Below are positions 20,956-28,820 of a stretch of DNA of 64,000 bases, one piece after another. The position numbers were made by a program, and so were the translations under genes. The stretch's first letter is position 1. Every line of letters begins with the position of its first letter. The stretch spans positions 186,001-250,000 of the forward strand of contig NZ_JZEY01000054.1 in the NCBI RefSeq assembly GCF_000969445.1. Reading direction: 5' to 3'. A model generated the notes under the pieces. That model made no database searches. It worked only from the letters and a program-made list of their open reading frames with translations, and was not told the DNA's origin. Source of the stretch: Devosia chinhatensis (GTDB lineage: Bacteria > Pseudomonadota > Alphaproteobacteria > Rhizobiales > Devosiaceae).

Positions 20956-21654
20956 ATGCGTAATGGATTGACCGGGCACACGACTGCTCTTTCGACTGCT
21001 TATCGCGCCGCCCTTGCGGCACTCGGCCTCTTGGCCGTCCTGGCGCTGGGTGCCTGCACCACGGTCGAAGGCACCAATGCCATGGGCGATTTCCGCACCT
21101 TCGAGCGCGAAGTGCTCAACACCACCGCCCGCGGCGTCGGCCTCATCCCCGGCGAGGAACCCAAGGAAGACCTGACTGCCGCCCGCGCGCCCCTGGTGCT
21201 GCCGCGCAACCAGGCCGCTTTGCCCACTCCCACCACCCAGGCCGCATCCGCGCAATTGCCGGTCGACAGCTCCCGCGTCCAGCTCGATACCGCCAATCTG
21301 AGCGCGGCCGACATCGAAAACCTGCGCAATGCCCGCGTTGTCGATTTGCGCTCGCTCTCCGGCCGTCCGCTGACCGAGGCCGAGATCAACCAGATGACCG
21401 CCCGCATGCGTGCCTCCAACATGCAGGTCACCGGCAATGCCAGCCGCCCGCTCTACCTGCCGCCGGCCGAATATTTCACCCGCGTGGGCGATGCGCAGCT
21501 GGTCTGCCGCGCCAGCAATGGCGATCTCGTGTCGCTGCGCGATGATCGCTGCCCGGCCGAAGTGCGCCGCGCCCTCCAGAGTTCGGGTCCGAGCGGCAGC
21601 GCCACCACGGCAACGCCCGGTGCCCGTCTGACGGATCGCGACACCAAGCTCTGA
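20956..21654 (+). CDS. Probable lipoprotein (DUF3035/BamF-like?)
   Basis: A 232-residue protein with an N-terminal hydrophobic helix ending in a lipobox (Leu-Gly-Ala-Cys, Cys near residue 34), so it is probably an outer-membrane lipoprotein. After a Thr/Glu-rich stretch comes RAPLVLPRNQAALPTP. This and the position just after lspA recall DUF3035 lipoproteins, including BamF of the alphaproteobacterial BAM complex. The second half (LTEAEINQMTARMRASN, then YLPPAEYFTRVGDAQLVCRASNGDL) is not matched to any family. The lipoprotein nature is fairly sure; the BamF link is tentative. Confidence 0.65.
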   Translation: MRNGLTGHTTALSTAYRAALAALGLLAVLALGACTTVEGTNAMGDFRTFEREVLNTTARGVGLIPGEEPKEDLTAARAPLVLPRNQAALPTPTTQAASAQLPVDSSRVQLDTANLSAADIENLRNARVVDLRSLSGRPLTEAEINQMTARMRASNMQVTGNASRPLYLPPAEYFTRVGDAQLVCRASNGDLVSLRDDRCPAEVRRALQSSGPSGSATTATPGARLTDRDTKL

Positions 21655-21775
21655 GGTCGTCGCGCCTCCAACCGAATTCCGGCGGCCGGTTCATCCGGCC
21701 GCCTTTCCATTTCCCGCGCCGCCCGCTGCCGAACCCTCGGACAGCTTTTGGGTCCCGCATGTAGAAAGTCCGCCG

Positions 21776-23500
21776 ATGAGCGACGCTCCCAAACAACCCG
21801 AATCCGCCGATCGCCTGGCCAAGGTCATTGCCCGCGCCGGCCTCTGCTCGCGCCGCGACGCCGAAGGCTGGATTGCCGATGGCCGCGTCTCGGTCAATGG
21901 CAAGAAGGTGGTCACTCCCGCCTTCAACGTCACCAGCCGCGACAAGATCGAGGTCGATGGCCTGCCGCTGGCGGCCCGCCAGGGCACCCGTATCTGGCTC
22001 TATCACAAGCCCGCAGGGCTCGTGGTCACCGAGAAGGACCCCGAAGGCCGCCCCACCATCTTCGAAGCGCTCGACCGCATGGGCCTGCCGCGCGTCCTCA
22101 CCGTGGGCCGTCTCGACATCAATACCGAAGGCCTCCTGCTGCTCACCAATGACGGTGGCCTCAAGCGCGTGCTCGAGCTGCCCTCCACCGGCTGGCTGCG
22201 CCGCTATCGCGTCCGCGCCTATGGCTCGGTGACCCAGGTCCAGCTCGATGCGCTCAAGCAGGGCATTACCGTCGACGGTATCCAATATGGTCCCATCACC
22301 GCGACGCTCGAGCGCGAGCAGGGCTCCAATGTCTGGATCGTGCTCGGCCTGCGCGAAGGCAAGAACCGCGAAGTCAAGAATGTGCTGGGCTCGCTCGGCC
22401 TCGAGGTCAACCGGCTGATCCGCGTGTCCTACGGTCCCTTCCAGCTCGGCGAACTGGCCGAAGGCGGCGTCGAAATGGTCAAGGCCCGCATGCTGCGCGA
22501 CCAGCTCGGCAAGAAGCTGGCCGAGTCTGCCGGCGTTGATTTCGAAAGCGAAATGCCCGATTTCGAGCCGCAGCGCGAAGAAAACTATCGCGTCCGCTCC
22601 CCGCGCGACCGCGATCATGCCCGTCCCAATCCGTCGCGCGAAGCGGCCCGCGCCGGCAAATCCGGTTTCAGCAGCCGTGCCGAGGAGCGTCCCACCGGTC
22701 GCCCGCGCCGTGTCCATTTCGACGATGATGGCCGCGCGCCCGAGGCCTATACGCCCAAGGGCGCCGACCGCAAGCGCCCGGACCGCGACGACCAGCCTGC
22801 GCGCTCTTTCGGCAAGCCCGCCCCGCGTGGCGATCGCCCCGAAGGCGGCAAGTCTTTCGGCAATAAGTCCTTTGGCGACAAGCCACGGCGCGATTTTGGC
22901 GACCGCCCGCCACGCCGCGACGATGACCGTCCGGCTCGTGGCAATTTTGGGGATCGCCCGGCGCGGGGCGGCTTCAACGACCGTCCCAAGCGCGATTTCG
23001 GCGACAAGCCGGCCCGCGGCAATGTCGGCGATCGTCCCGCCCGCGGCCCGCGTCCCGAACGCAGCTTCGAGGATCGTCCCAAGCGCGATTACGGTGATCG
23101 TCCGCAGCGCGCCTTCGGCGACAAGCCCAGCCGCGGCCCGCGCCCCGACCGTCCGTTCGGTGACCGTCCGCAGGGCCGTCCCGCCGGCAAGTCTTTTGGC
23201 GACCGTCCCCAGGGCCGTCCTGCCGGCAAGTCTTTTGGCGACCGTCCCCAGGGCCGTCCTGCCGGCAAGCCTTTCGGTGACCGTCCGCAGGGCCGTCCCG
23301 CCGGCAAGTCTTTCGGTGACCGCCCTCAGGGTCGCCCGGTAGGCAAGTCTTTCGGGGATCGGCCGCAGAATGGCCGTCCTGGCGGCGGCAAGCCGTTCGC
23401 TGGCAAGCCCGGCGGCGCCCGGCCCATGGGTGGCCGTCCCTCGTCCGGCCCGCGTCCTCCCGCCGGTCGCCCCAGCGGTCCGCGCAAGCCGCGCGGCTAG
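21776..23500 (+). CDS. RluB/RsuA-type pseudouridine synthase with long RG-rich tail
   Basis: A 574-residue protein. Residues 11-60 form an S4 RNA-binding domain (RLAKVIARAGLCSRRDAEGWI). The catalytic domain has the active-site GRLDINTEGLLLLTNDG (Asp114) and ends near 245. It should isomerise uridine in rRNA, as in the RsuA/RluB/RluE/RluF group. Residues about 265-574 are a low-complexity tail of FGDRP, RGPRP and GRPAGK units, very rich in Arg, Gly and Pro and probably disordered and RNA-binding. The tail is long relative to typical 240-300-residue relatives. Confidence 0.92.
   Translation: MSDAPKQPESADRLAKVIARAGLCSRRDAEGWIADGRVSVNGKKVVTPAFNVTSRDKIEVDGLPLAARQGTRIWLYHKPAGLVVTEKDPEGRPTIFEALDRMGLPRVLTVGRLDINTEGLLLLTNDGGLKRVLELPSTGWLRRYRVRAYGSVTQVQLDALKQGITVDGIQYGPITATLEREQGSNVWIVLGLREGKNREVKNVLGSLGLEVNRLIRVSYGPFQLGELAEGGVEMVKARMLRDQLGKKLAESAGVDFESEMPDFEPQREENYRVRSPRDRDHARPNPSREAARAGKSGFSSRAEERPTGRPRRVHFDDDGRAPEAYTPKGADRKRPDRDDQPARSFGKPAPRGDRPEGGKSFGNKSFGDKPRRDFGDRPPRRDDDRPARGNFGDRPARGGFNDRPKRDFGDKPARGNVGDRPARGPRPERSFEDRPKRDYGDRPQRAFGDKPSRGPRPDRPFGDRPQGRPAGKSFGDRPQGRPAGKSFGDRPQGRPAGKPFGDRPQGRPAGKSFGDRPQGRPVGKSFGDRPQNGRPGGGKPFAGKPGGARPMGGRPSSGPRPPAGRPSGPRKPRG
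23156..23350 (+). repeat. Five 39-bp in-frame tandem repeats
   Basis: Five consecutive 39-bp units encode FGDRPQGRPAGK plus Ser or Pro. Units two and three are almost identical at DNA level; units one and four are also near copies. A degenerate sixth unit follows. The copies differ mainly at third positions, suggesting recent duplication within the coding tail of the pseudouridine synthase. Confidence 0.9.
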
Positions 23501-23515
23501 GTCCGCCAAGCCGTC

Positions 23516-23535
23516 ACCCCCGCGCAAGCGGGGGT
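23516..23535. repeat. GC-rich palindrome after pseudouridine synthase
   Basis: ACCCCCGC-gcaa-GCGGGGGT has perfect 8-bp arms and a GCAA tetraloop. It lies 16 bp past the stop codon and is followed by CCCCGTTTTC. It could be a weak terminator or one of the short repeated palindromes common in alphaproteobacterial intergenic regions. Confidence 0.6.
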
Positions 23536-23606
23536 CCCCGTTTTCGGTCCATCAGCAAAAAAGGGCATCCCGCCATCGCGGGGATAGCCCGGCGGAATAG
23601 ACAAAC

Positions 23607-24164
23607 ATGCGCATCGTCGCCGGCAAATATCGCGGCAAGACGCTGTCCTCACCCTCCGATGACAGCATTCGCCCCACCTCCGACCGCGCCCGCGAGTCCA
23701 TGTTCAACATCCTGGGCTCTCGCTTGGGTCCGGTGCTGGAGGGCAAGCGCGTTCTCGACCTCTTTGCCGGCACTGGGGCCCTCGGCCTCGAAGCCCTCTC
23801 GCGCGGCGCCGCCCATGTCACCTTCGTCGATACCGGCGCCGAGGCGCGTGGCCTGATCCGCGATCACGTCCAGGCCTTTGGCGTGGCCGGAATCACCAAG
23901 CTCCTGCGCCGCGATGCCACCGCGCTTGGCACGCCCGGCACTTTCGGGCAGTTCGACCTCGTCTTCCTCGACCCCCCCTATAATCAGGGTCTGGGCGAGA
24001 AGGCCCTGGTCGAGCTTGCGGCCAATGGCTGGCTGGCGCCGGACGCCACCATCGTCTGGGAAGAAGCGGCCAGTGCCGAGGTGGAAATCCCCGCCCGCTT
24101 CACCCTCGAGGATACGCGCATCTATGGCGCGGCTGCCGTGCGCTTTCTGGTCTTTTCCGGCTGA
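23607..24164 (+). CDS. rsmD: 16S rRNA (guanine(966)-N2)-methyltransferase
   Basis: A 185-residue SAM-dependent methyltransferase acting on the 30S subunit. The N-terminus MRIVAGKYRGKTL and RPTSDRARESMFNIL are RsmD signatures. The SAM site is VLDLFAGTGALGLEALSRGA, and the catalytic motif is FLDPPYNQ. Its position after a pseudouridine synthase gene makes a small rRNA-modification cluster, a frequent order in this group of bacteria. Confidence 0.95.
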   Translation: MRIVAGKYRGKTLSSPSDDSIRPTSDRARESMFNILGSRLGPVLEGKRVLDLFAGTGALGLEALSRGAAHVTFVDTGAEARGLIRDHVQAFGVAGITKLLRRDATALGTPGTFGQFDLVFLDPPYNQGLGEKALVELAANGWLAPDATIVWEEAASAEVEIPARFTLEDTRIYGAAAVRFLVFSG

Positions 24165-24210
24165 ACCTTTTGTTTCGGCTCCGAGTTGTCCTCCCACCGA
24201 GGAGAACATC

Positions 24211-24588
24211 ATGGCCGAGACCACACGAAGCGGGGGCTGCCTGTGCGGCGCCGTGCGATACCATCTGCGCGGCGAGCCCCTGACCGCCGGCCTCTGCCAT
24301 TGCGCCGATTGCCGCAAGGTGACCGGCTCGGCCTTCCTCCATTATGCCGATTGGCACCTGTACCAGTTTTCCACCACCGGCGAGGTGCGCAGCTATGCCG
24401 GGCGTTCCTTTTGCCCGCAATGCGGCTCACACCTGTTCAACAAGGGTGATGAAAAGGTCGAGATCCATCTCGGTACGCTCGACGACGCGCCCAGCGACAT
24501 CAGGCCCCTCGTGGAGGGCTGGGCCAAGCGGCGCGAACGCTGGCTGCCCATCCTGGCAGGCACGCCGATGTTTCCAGCCGATCCGTGA
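24211..24588 (+). CDS. GFA/CENP-V domain protein
   Basis: A 125-residue zinc protein of the glutathione-dependent formaldehyde-activating family. Cys ligands are visible as CLCGAV, CHCADCRK and FCPQCG. Family members bind zinc and S-hydroxymethyl-glutathione-like adducts, though many have no demonstrated activity. The start is ATG 24211, six bases after GAGGAG. Its TGA stop abuts the zur stop on the other strand (TGATCA). Confidence 0.9.
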   Translation: MAETTRSGGCLCGAVRYHLRGEPLTAGLCHCADCRKVTGSAFLHYADWHLYQFSTTGEVRSYAGRSFCPQCGSHLFNKGDEKVEIHLGTLDDAPSDIRPLVEGWAKRRERWLPILAGTPMFPADP

Positions 24589-25002
24589 TCAGGCTGCGGC
24601 TAGGCAGGCCGCGCATTTGCCGCGGATTTCCATGGTCGTGCGCTCGACCTTGAAACCGGTCTGCTGCGCCCAGCCGCCGAGGCGCTCCTCGATCACTGCG
24701 TCGGCAAATTCGTCCACCTTGCCGCAAATCTCGCAGATGGCGAAGGCGATCAGACCCTTGCGATGACAATGGCTGTCGGCGCAGGCCACAAAGGCATTGA
24801 GCGATTCCAGACGGTGGGCGAGGCCCCGCTCCACCAGTTTCTCCAGCGCGCGATAGACCTGCAGCGGTGCGCGTAACCCGTCGCCGCGCAGCCGGTCGAG
24901 AATGTCATAGGCCGACAGCGGGGCAGGGGCGTGGTTGAGCGCGCCGAGCACCAGTTCCTGGTTGCGTGTCAGGTCTGCCGGCTTGGCATGTTCATGCGCC
25001 AT
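24589..25002 (-). CDS. zur: Zinc uptake regulator Zur (Fur family)
   Basis: A 137-residue Fur-family repressor. The N-terminal winged helix carries YDILDRLRGDGLRAPLQVYRALEKLVERGLAHRLESLNAF. The metal-binding part shows HCHRKG, ICEICGKVDEF and a final GKCAACL pair of Cys pairs. It should bind Zn(II) and repress znuA and znuCB. AGGAGAG precedes the ATG at 25002. It overlaps the 3' end of znuB by 11 bp, so it is made from the operon that it presumably controls. Confidence 0.93.
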   Translation of the reverse strand: MAHEHAKPADLTRNQELVLGALNHAPAPLSAYDILDRLRGDGLRAPLQVYRALEKLVERGLAHRLESLNAFVACADSHCHRKGLIAFAICEICGKVDEFADAVIEERLGGWAQQTGFKVERTTMEIRGKCAACLAAA

Positions 25003-25810
25003 TGTGTTCTCTCCTGCCAAACAGCCGCGCGGTGGGCACGGCCAGCGATACAAGGAAAATTGCCAGTGCCATGACAACGATGGATGGTCCCGAAGCGGTA
25101 TCCCAGGTGCGCGACCCAAACAAGCCGCCCACCACCGATACCCCGCCCAGGAGCGCCGCCACCCAGGCCATCATTTCCGGCGTGCCGCTCAGCCGGCGTG
25201 CCGTGGCGGCGGGGATGATGAGGAGCGAGGTGATCAGCAGCACACCCACCAGCTTCATGGCGATGGCGATGACCGAGGCCATCAGCAGCATGAGGATGAT
25301 CCGGCTGACCTCGGGTCGCAAGCCTTCGGCTTCCGCCAGTTCCGGGCTCACCGTCGCCGCCAGCAGGGGCCGCCAGTTGAGCCATAAAATGGCGAGAATG
25401 GCGATGCCGCCGCCATAGATGATGGCGATATCCTCCACCGACACCGCCAGGATATCCCCAAACAGAAAGCCCATGAGGTCGATCCGCACCTGGGTGAGGA
25501 ACCCCACGATGACGAGGCCCACGGCAAGGCTCGAATGGCTGAGAATGCCCAGCAGCGCATCGGTAGAAAGCGTGTTCTGCCGTTGCAGCAGCAACAGGGC
25601 ACCCGCCACCATGGCAGCCACGGCAAAGACGCCCAGCGTCATGTTGACCGACAACAGGATCGACAGCGCCACGCCCAGCAGCGCCGAATGCGCCATCGTG
25701 TCCCCGAAATAGGCCATGCGCCGCCAGACCACGAAACAGCCCAGCGGTCCGGTCACGGCCGCAAGGCCCACGCCGGCAATAAGAGCGCGGGAAAAGAAGT
25801 CACCGAACAT
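24992..25810 (-). CDS. znuB: Zinc ABC transporter permease ZnuB
   Basis: A 272-residue ABC-3 family permease with about eight membrane helices, including GCFVVWRRMAYFGDTMAHSALLGVAL, MGFLFGDIL and VGVLLITSLLIIPAATAR, which are family signatures. It forms the inner-membrane channel with ZnuC as ATPase. It is in the middle of the znuC-znuB-zur operon, 38 bp after znuC. Confidence 0.95.
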   Translation of the reverse strand: MFGDFFSRALIAGVGLAAVTGPLGCFVVWRRMAYFGDTMAHSALLGVALSILLSVNMTLGVFAVAAMVAGALLLLQRQNTLSTDALLGILSHSSLAVGLVIVGFLTQVRIDLMGFLFGDILAVSVEDIAIIYGGGIAILAILWLNWRPLLAATVSPELAEAEGLRPEVSRIILMLLMASVIAIAMKLVGVLLITSLLIIPAATARRLSGTPEMMAWVAALLGGVSVVGGLFGSRTWDTASGPSIVVMALAIFLVSLAVPTARLFGRREHNGA

Positions 25811-25848
25811 TTTTCATCTCTCTGTCAGAGACGCGGGCCGCCGAAATC

Positions 25849-26649
25849 TCAATGCCCATGATGATGCCCCGCAGGCTCATGTCCATGATGGTGCTCATCG
25901 CCCACGACGCAGCCATCCTCGTGATGCTCGTGGTCGTGATGATGCTCATAGATCGCCAGCGTCTGAGCGGCGCGGGCGCCGAACAGGGCCAGGTACTCGG
26001 GGCTCGTCTTGACCGCGTTGGGCGTGCCTCGGCAGCAGACATGACCATTGAGGCAGAGCACCGTATCGGTTTCGGCCATCACCACATGCAGGTCGTGGCT
26101 GATCATCAATACGCCTGCCTGCGTCTCGTCGCGGATCTGCCGGATCAGTTCGTAGAGCGCCACTTCGCCGGAAAAGTCGACCCCTTGCACCGGCTCGTCC
26201 AGCACCAGCAGGTCCGGCTTGCGGATCATGGCGCGGGCAAACAGCACGCGCTGGAATTCCCCGCCCGACAATTCCTGCACCGCCGCCTTGCGCAGCCGCG
26301 ACGCCCCCACCGCCGACAGCGACGCCTCGATCGCGCTGGCGGCGTGTTCGCCCGTCAGGGTCATCAGTCGCTCGACCGTCAGCGGCAGAGTCCAGTCGAT
26401 GGAGAGCTTCTGCGGCACATAGCCGATCGTGAGCCCCGCTTTGCGCGCCACTTTCCCCATGCTCGGCTTCAATACGCCCGTCACCATCTTGGCGGTAGTC
26501 GACTTGCCCGAGCCATTGGGGCCGATCAGCGTCACGATCTCGCCCCGCGCAATGGTCAGGTCCACCCCCTCCACCAGCACACGGCCGCCCCGGCGCACCC
26601 CGGCCTGCGAAAGGGTAATCAGGTTTTCCCGATATCTTTGATCGTACAT
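25849..26649 (-). CDS. znuC: Zinc ABC transporter ATPase ZnuC with His-rich tail
   Basis: About 266 residues. The ATPase core has Walker A GPNGSGKST, the ABC signature LSGGEFQRVLFAR and Walker B LLVLDEPVQGVD. After the core, the last 35 or so residues are extremely His-rich (HHHDHEHHED, DEHHHGHEP, HHHGH). This could bind zinc on the cytoplasmic side as a store or sensor; such a tail is not part of the basic ZnuC fold. The start may be ATG 26649 (MYDQRYRENL) or a GTG 21 bp upstream; neither has a strong ribosome site. Confidence 0.94.
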   Translation of the reverse strand: MYDQRYRENLITLSQAGVRRGGRVLVEGVDLTIARGEIVTLIGPNGSGKSTTAKMVTGVLKPSMGKVARKAGLTIGYVPQKLSIDWTLPLTVERLMTLTGEHAASAIEASLSAVGASRLRKAAVQELSGGEFQRVLFARAMIRKPDLLVLDEPVQGVDFSGEVALYELIRQIRDETQAGVLMISHDLHVVMAETDTVLCLNGHVCCRGTPNAVKTSPEYLALFGARAAQTLAIYEHHHDHEHHEDGCVVGDEHHHGHEPAGHHHGH

Positions 26650-26853
26650 CTCGATCGTCACTATTCTCACTCGGCACGGCGGCCGTTCGAAGCCGCACGC
26701 CTTTTAGATCCGCAATGTCATGCCCGCGACGGCAGCAATGGCTGTTGAAACAACGTTTCGGCAGGCGCCAGCCTTGGGAAGCCTGTCAGGTCAGCCTGAT
26801 CGTTCCCGAAAGATCGAACGCTGCGAGCCCTGGCCGATTTTCCACAACCCCGC

Positions 26854-26883
26854 TTGACGCCGTTCAATACGTTATAGCATAAC
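26854..26883 (+). promoter_or_regulatory. znuA promoter with Zur-like box
   Basis: A -35-like TTGACG (26854-26859) is followed by GTTAT-agc-ATAAC (26871-26883), a perfect 5-bp inverted repeat matching the core of alphaproteobacterial Zur boxes (GTTAT...ATAAC). The box covers the expected -10 position, as for a repressor site. It lies in the divergent znuC-znuA intergenic region. Confidence 0.7.
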
Positions 26884-26895
26884 ACCGCCGCAAGC

Positions 26896-26908
26896 GTAAT
26901 AACATAAC
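26896..26908. promoter_or_regulatory. Second Zur-like box
   Basis: GTAAT-aac-ATAAC repeats the layout of the first box with one mismatch in the left arm. The centres are 25 bp apart, which would put two bound Zur dimers on roughly the same helical face region. It is closer to znuA and downstream of the presumed start site. Confidence 0.6.
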
Positions 26909-26947
26909 ATATCGCTTCCGATCCTCCCTTTGCCAAGAGGCCAGACG

Positions 26948-27955
26948 ATGCAGAAATTCACCCTTCCCCTCGCCGCTTTTGCCGCCTTGCTGCTGACCGG
27001 CACCGCTTTCGCCGCCCCGGCAGTCGTCGCGTCGACCAAGCCGGTCCATTCTCTGGTGTCTGCGGTGATGGGCGATGTGGCAGTGCCCGATCTTATCGTG
27101 CGGGGGTCGGCCTCGCCGCACAATTATTCCCTCCGTCCCTCCGATGCCGCCGCCCTCGAAAGCGCCGACATCGTCTTCTGGACCGGCCATGGCATGGAAT
27201 TGTTCCTCGCTGATGCGCTCGATACGCTGTCCGGCGGGGCAGAGGTGGTCGAACTGGCCGAGGCGCCGGGCATTACGCTGCTGCCCGTCCGCGAAGGCGG
27301 CGCCTTCGAAGCCCATTCCCATGGCGAAGACGCCCATGATCACGACCATGACCATGACCACGATAACGACCATGACCTTGACCACGATCACGATCATGCG
27401 CACGATCACGACCACGACGATCATGCCGGCCACGATCACGGCGAAGGGGACATGCATTTCTGGCTCGACCCGGAAAATGCCAAGCTCATGGTCACCCAGA
27501 TCGCTGCAACGCTGTCCGCGGCCGATCCGGAAAACGCGGCCACCTACCAGGCCAATGCCGAAGCCGAGCAGGTCCGGCTCGACGCGCTCACCGCCGAGCT
27601 GGGCGACACCCTTGCCCCCATCGCCGGCAAGCCCTTCATTGTCTTCCACGACGCCTATCAATATTTCGAAGCCCGCTTCGGCCTCGAGGTCGCCGGTACC
27701 GTCACGGTCTCGCCTGAGGCGATGCCCGGCGCCGCCCGCATCGACCAGTTGCGGGCGAGGGTCAGCGAGCTGGGCGCCACCTGCGTTTTCGCAGAGCCCA
27801 ATTTCGAGCCGGCCATCGTCCGCACCATCGTCGAGGGCACCGAGGCCAGTGCCGGCGTGCTCGATCCTGAAGGCGCGGCCCTCACCGAGGGGCCGAATCT
27901 TTATCCCGAACTCCTGCGCGGCCTTGCCAGCGGCCTGCTGGACTGCCTGGGCTGA
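26948..27955 (+). CDS. znuA: Zinc-binding periplasmic protein ZnuA
   Basis: A 335-residue cluster 9 solute-binding protein delivering zinc to ZnuBC. A signal peptide (MQKFTLPLAAFAALLLTGTAFA) starts at ATG 26948. Metal-site features are SPHNYSLRPSD, MHFWLDPENAK, HDAYQYFE and FAEPNF. Between the first two lies a loop of about 45 residues rich in His and Asp (HDHDHDHDHD and related) typical of zinc-specific ZnuA proteins and encoded by a CATGAC-type repetitive tract (27340-27450). It is divergent from znuCB-zur. Confidence 0.96.
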   Translation: MQKFTLPLAAFAALLLTGTAFAAPAVVASTKPVHSLVSAVMGDVAVPDLIVRGSASPHNYSLRPSDAAALESADIVFWTGHGMELFLADALDTLSGGAEVVELAEAPGITLLPVREGGAFEAHSHGEDAHDHDHDHDHDNDHDLDHDHDHAHDHDHDDHAGHDHGEGDMHFWLDPENAKLMVTQIAATLSAADPENAATYQANAEAEQVRLDALTAELGDTLAPIAGKPFIVFHDAYQYFEARFGLEVAGTVTVSPEAMPGAARIDQLRARVSELGATCVFAEPNFEPAIVRTIVEGTEASAGVLDPEGAALTEGPNLYPELLRGLASGLLDCLG

Positions 27956-27965
27956 TCCCGCAACG

Positions 27966-27986
27966 GGGGCGCGCCAGGCGTGCCCC
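27966..27986 (+). terminator. Possible znuA terminator hairpin
   Basis: GGGGCGCG-ccagg-CGTGCCCC forms an 8-bp stem with one G-T pair, starting 10 bp after the znuA stop and followed by TATTTC. The T run is short, so termination may be weak. It overlaps the last codon of the converging DUF486 gene. Confidence 0.45.
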
Positions 27987-28342
27987 TATTTCAACGGGCC
28001 CTTGAAGATGAAGAAGGCGCCAAGGGCAATCAGCGCAAAGCCGATACCGTGGTTCCAGGTCAGCTTCTCGCCCAGGTAGAACACCGCGAACAAGACGAAG
28101 ACCGAGAGGGAAATGACCTCCTGGATGGTCTTGAGCTCGGCCCCCGAATAGACGCCATAGCCGATGCGGTTGGCGGGCACGGCCAGCCAATATTCGAAAA
28201 AGGCGATGGCCCAGCTGATCAGCACCACCACCCACAGCGCCGCGCTGGGAAACTTGAGGTGCCCGTACCAGGCGAAGGTCATGAAAAGATTGGACGCGAT
28301 CAGCAGCCCGATCGGGGCGAGAGTGGCGAAATTGAAGCCCAT
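27986..28342 (-). CDS. DMT-family DUF486 membrane protein
   Basis: A 118-residue protein with four membrane helices and DUF486 signatures (NLFMTFAWYGHLK, WAIAFFEYWLAVPANRIGY, LKTIQEVISLSVFVLFAVFYL). DUF486 proteins are SMR-sized members of the DMT superfamily with no settled substrate. It is convergent with znuA. Confidence 0.9.
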   Translation of the reverse strand: MGFNFATLAPIGLLIASNLFMTFAWYGHLKFPSAALWVVVLISWAIAFFEYWLAVPANRIGYGVYSGAELKTIQEVISLSVFVLFAVFYLGEKLTWNHGIGFALIALGAFFIFKGPLK

Positions 28343-28423
28343 GGCAGCACCGGATGAAAGAACCGGCCCTGCCGGCCGGCTCTTTTATCATTCCGCCAAG
28401 CCAGCGGAAGCGGGATTTTCGCC

Positions 28424-28675
28424 TCAGCGCCCCTTTGTGGGTCGCTCGAGCGAGAAGATGTCGTCGCTGACCCCATCCATCTTCTTGCGCACCAGCGCCT
28501 GCGCGTCGTGCAGCCCGGCATTGTAGAAATAATTGCCCATCTTTTCGGCAAAGAACGCCATCAGCATTTCCGCCGGAATGGCGCCGATCGTGCTGTCCAG
28601 TTCCTCGCGGAAATAGTCCTGGATGTCGGCAACGATGGCCTTGGTTTCGTCGCGATCGAACGTGATGGGCTTCAT
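28424..28675 (-). CDS. DUF2164 family protein
   Basis: An 83-residue protein (MKPITFDRDETKAIVADIQDYFREELD...FFAEKMGNYFYNAGLHDAQALVRKKM) that matches DUF2164, small cytoplasmic proteins of unknown role. The GNYFYNAGLHDA core is the typical family motif. It is upstream of the DUF486 gene on the same strand, with 81 bp between them. Confidence 0.88.
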   Translation of the reverse strand: MKPITFDRDETKAIVADIQDYFREELDSTIGAIPAEMLMAFFAEKMGNYFYNAGLHDAQALVRKKMDGVSDDIFSLERPTKGR

Positions 28676-28820
28676 GGTGACAATCCTCTTGCGGAACGGC
28701 GGAGACCGAAGCGCGATCGCGCCGGCGACGAAAGCGTGCGGGCCCGTTCATACCCCGAGTCGCCGATTGCGGGGCGCTCCGGCTTGCGACATTATGCGCC
28801 TGCCCGAGGAGGAAATGACC

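Noticed and set aside
23156..23350. CRISPR-like regular repeats
   Set aside because: Units are directly adjacent, without spacers, a multiple of three in length and in frame with the pseudouridine synthase tail.
27340..27450. Simple CATGAC-type sequence repeat
   Set aside because: It is explained by the His/Asp-rich loop of ZnuA, with codon variation typical of coding sequence.
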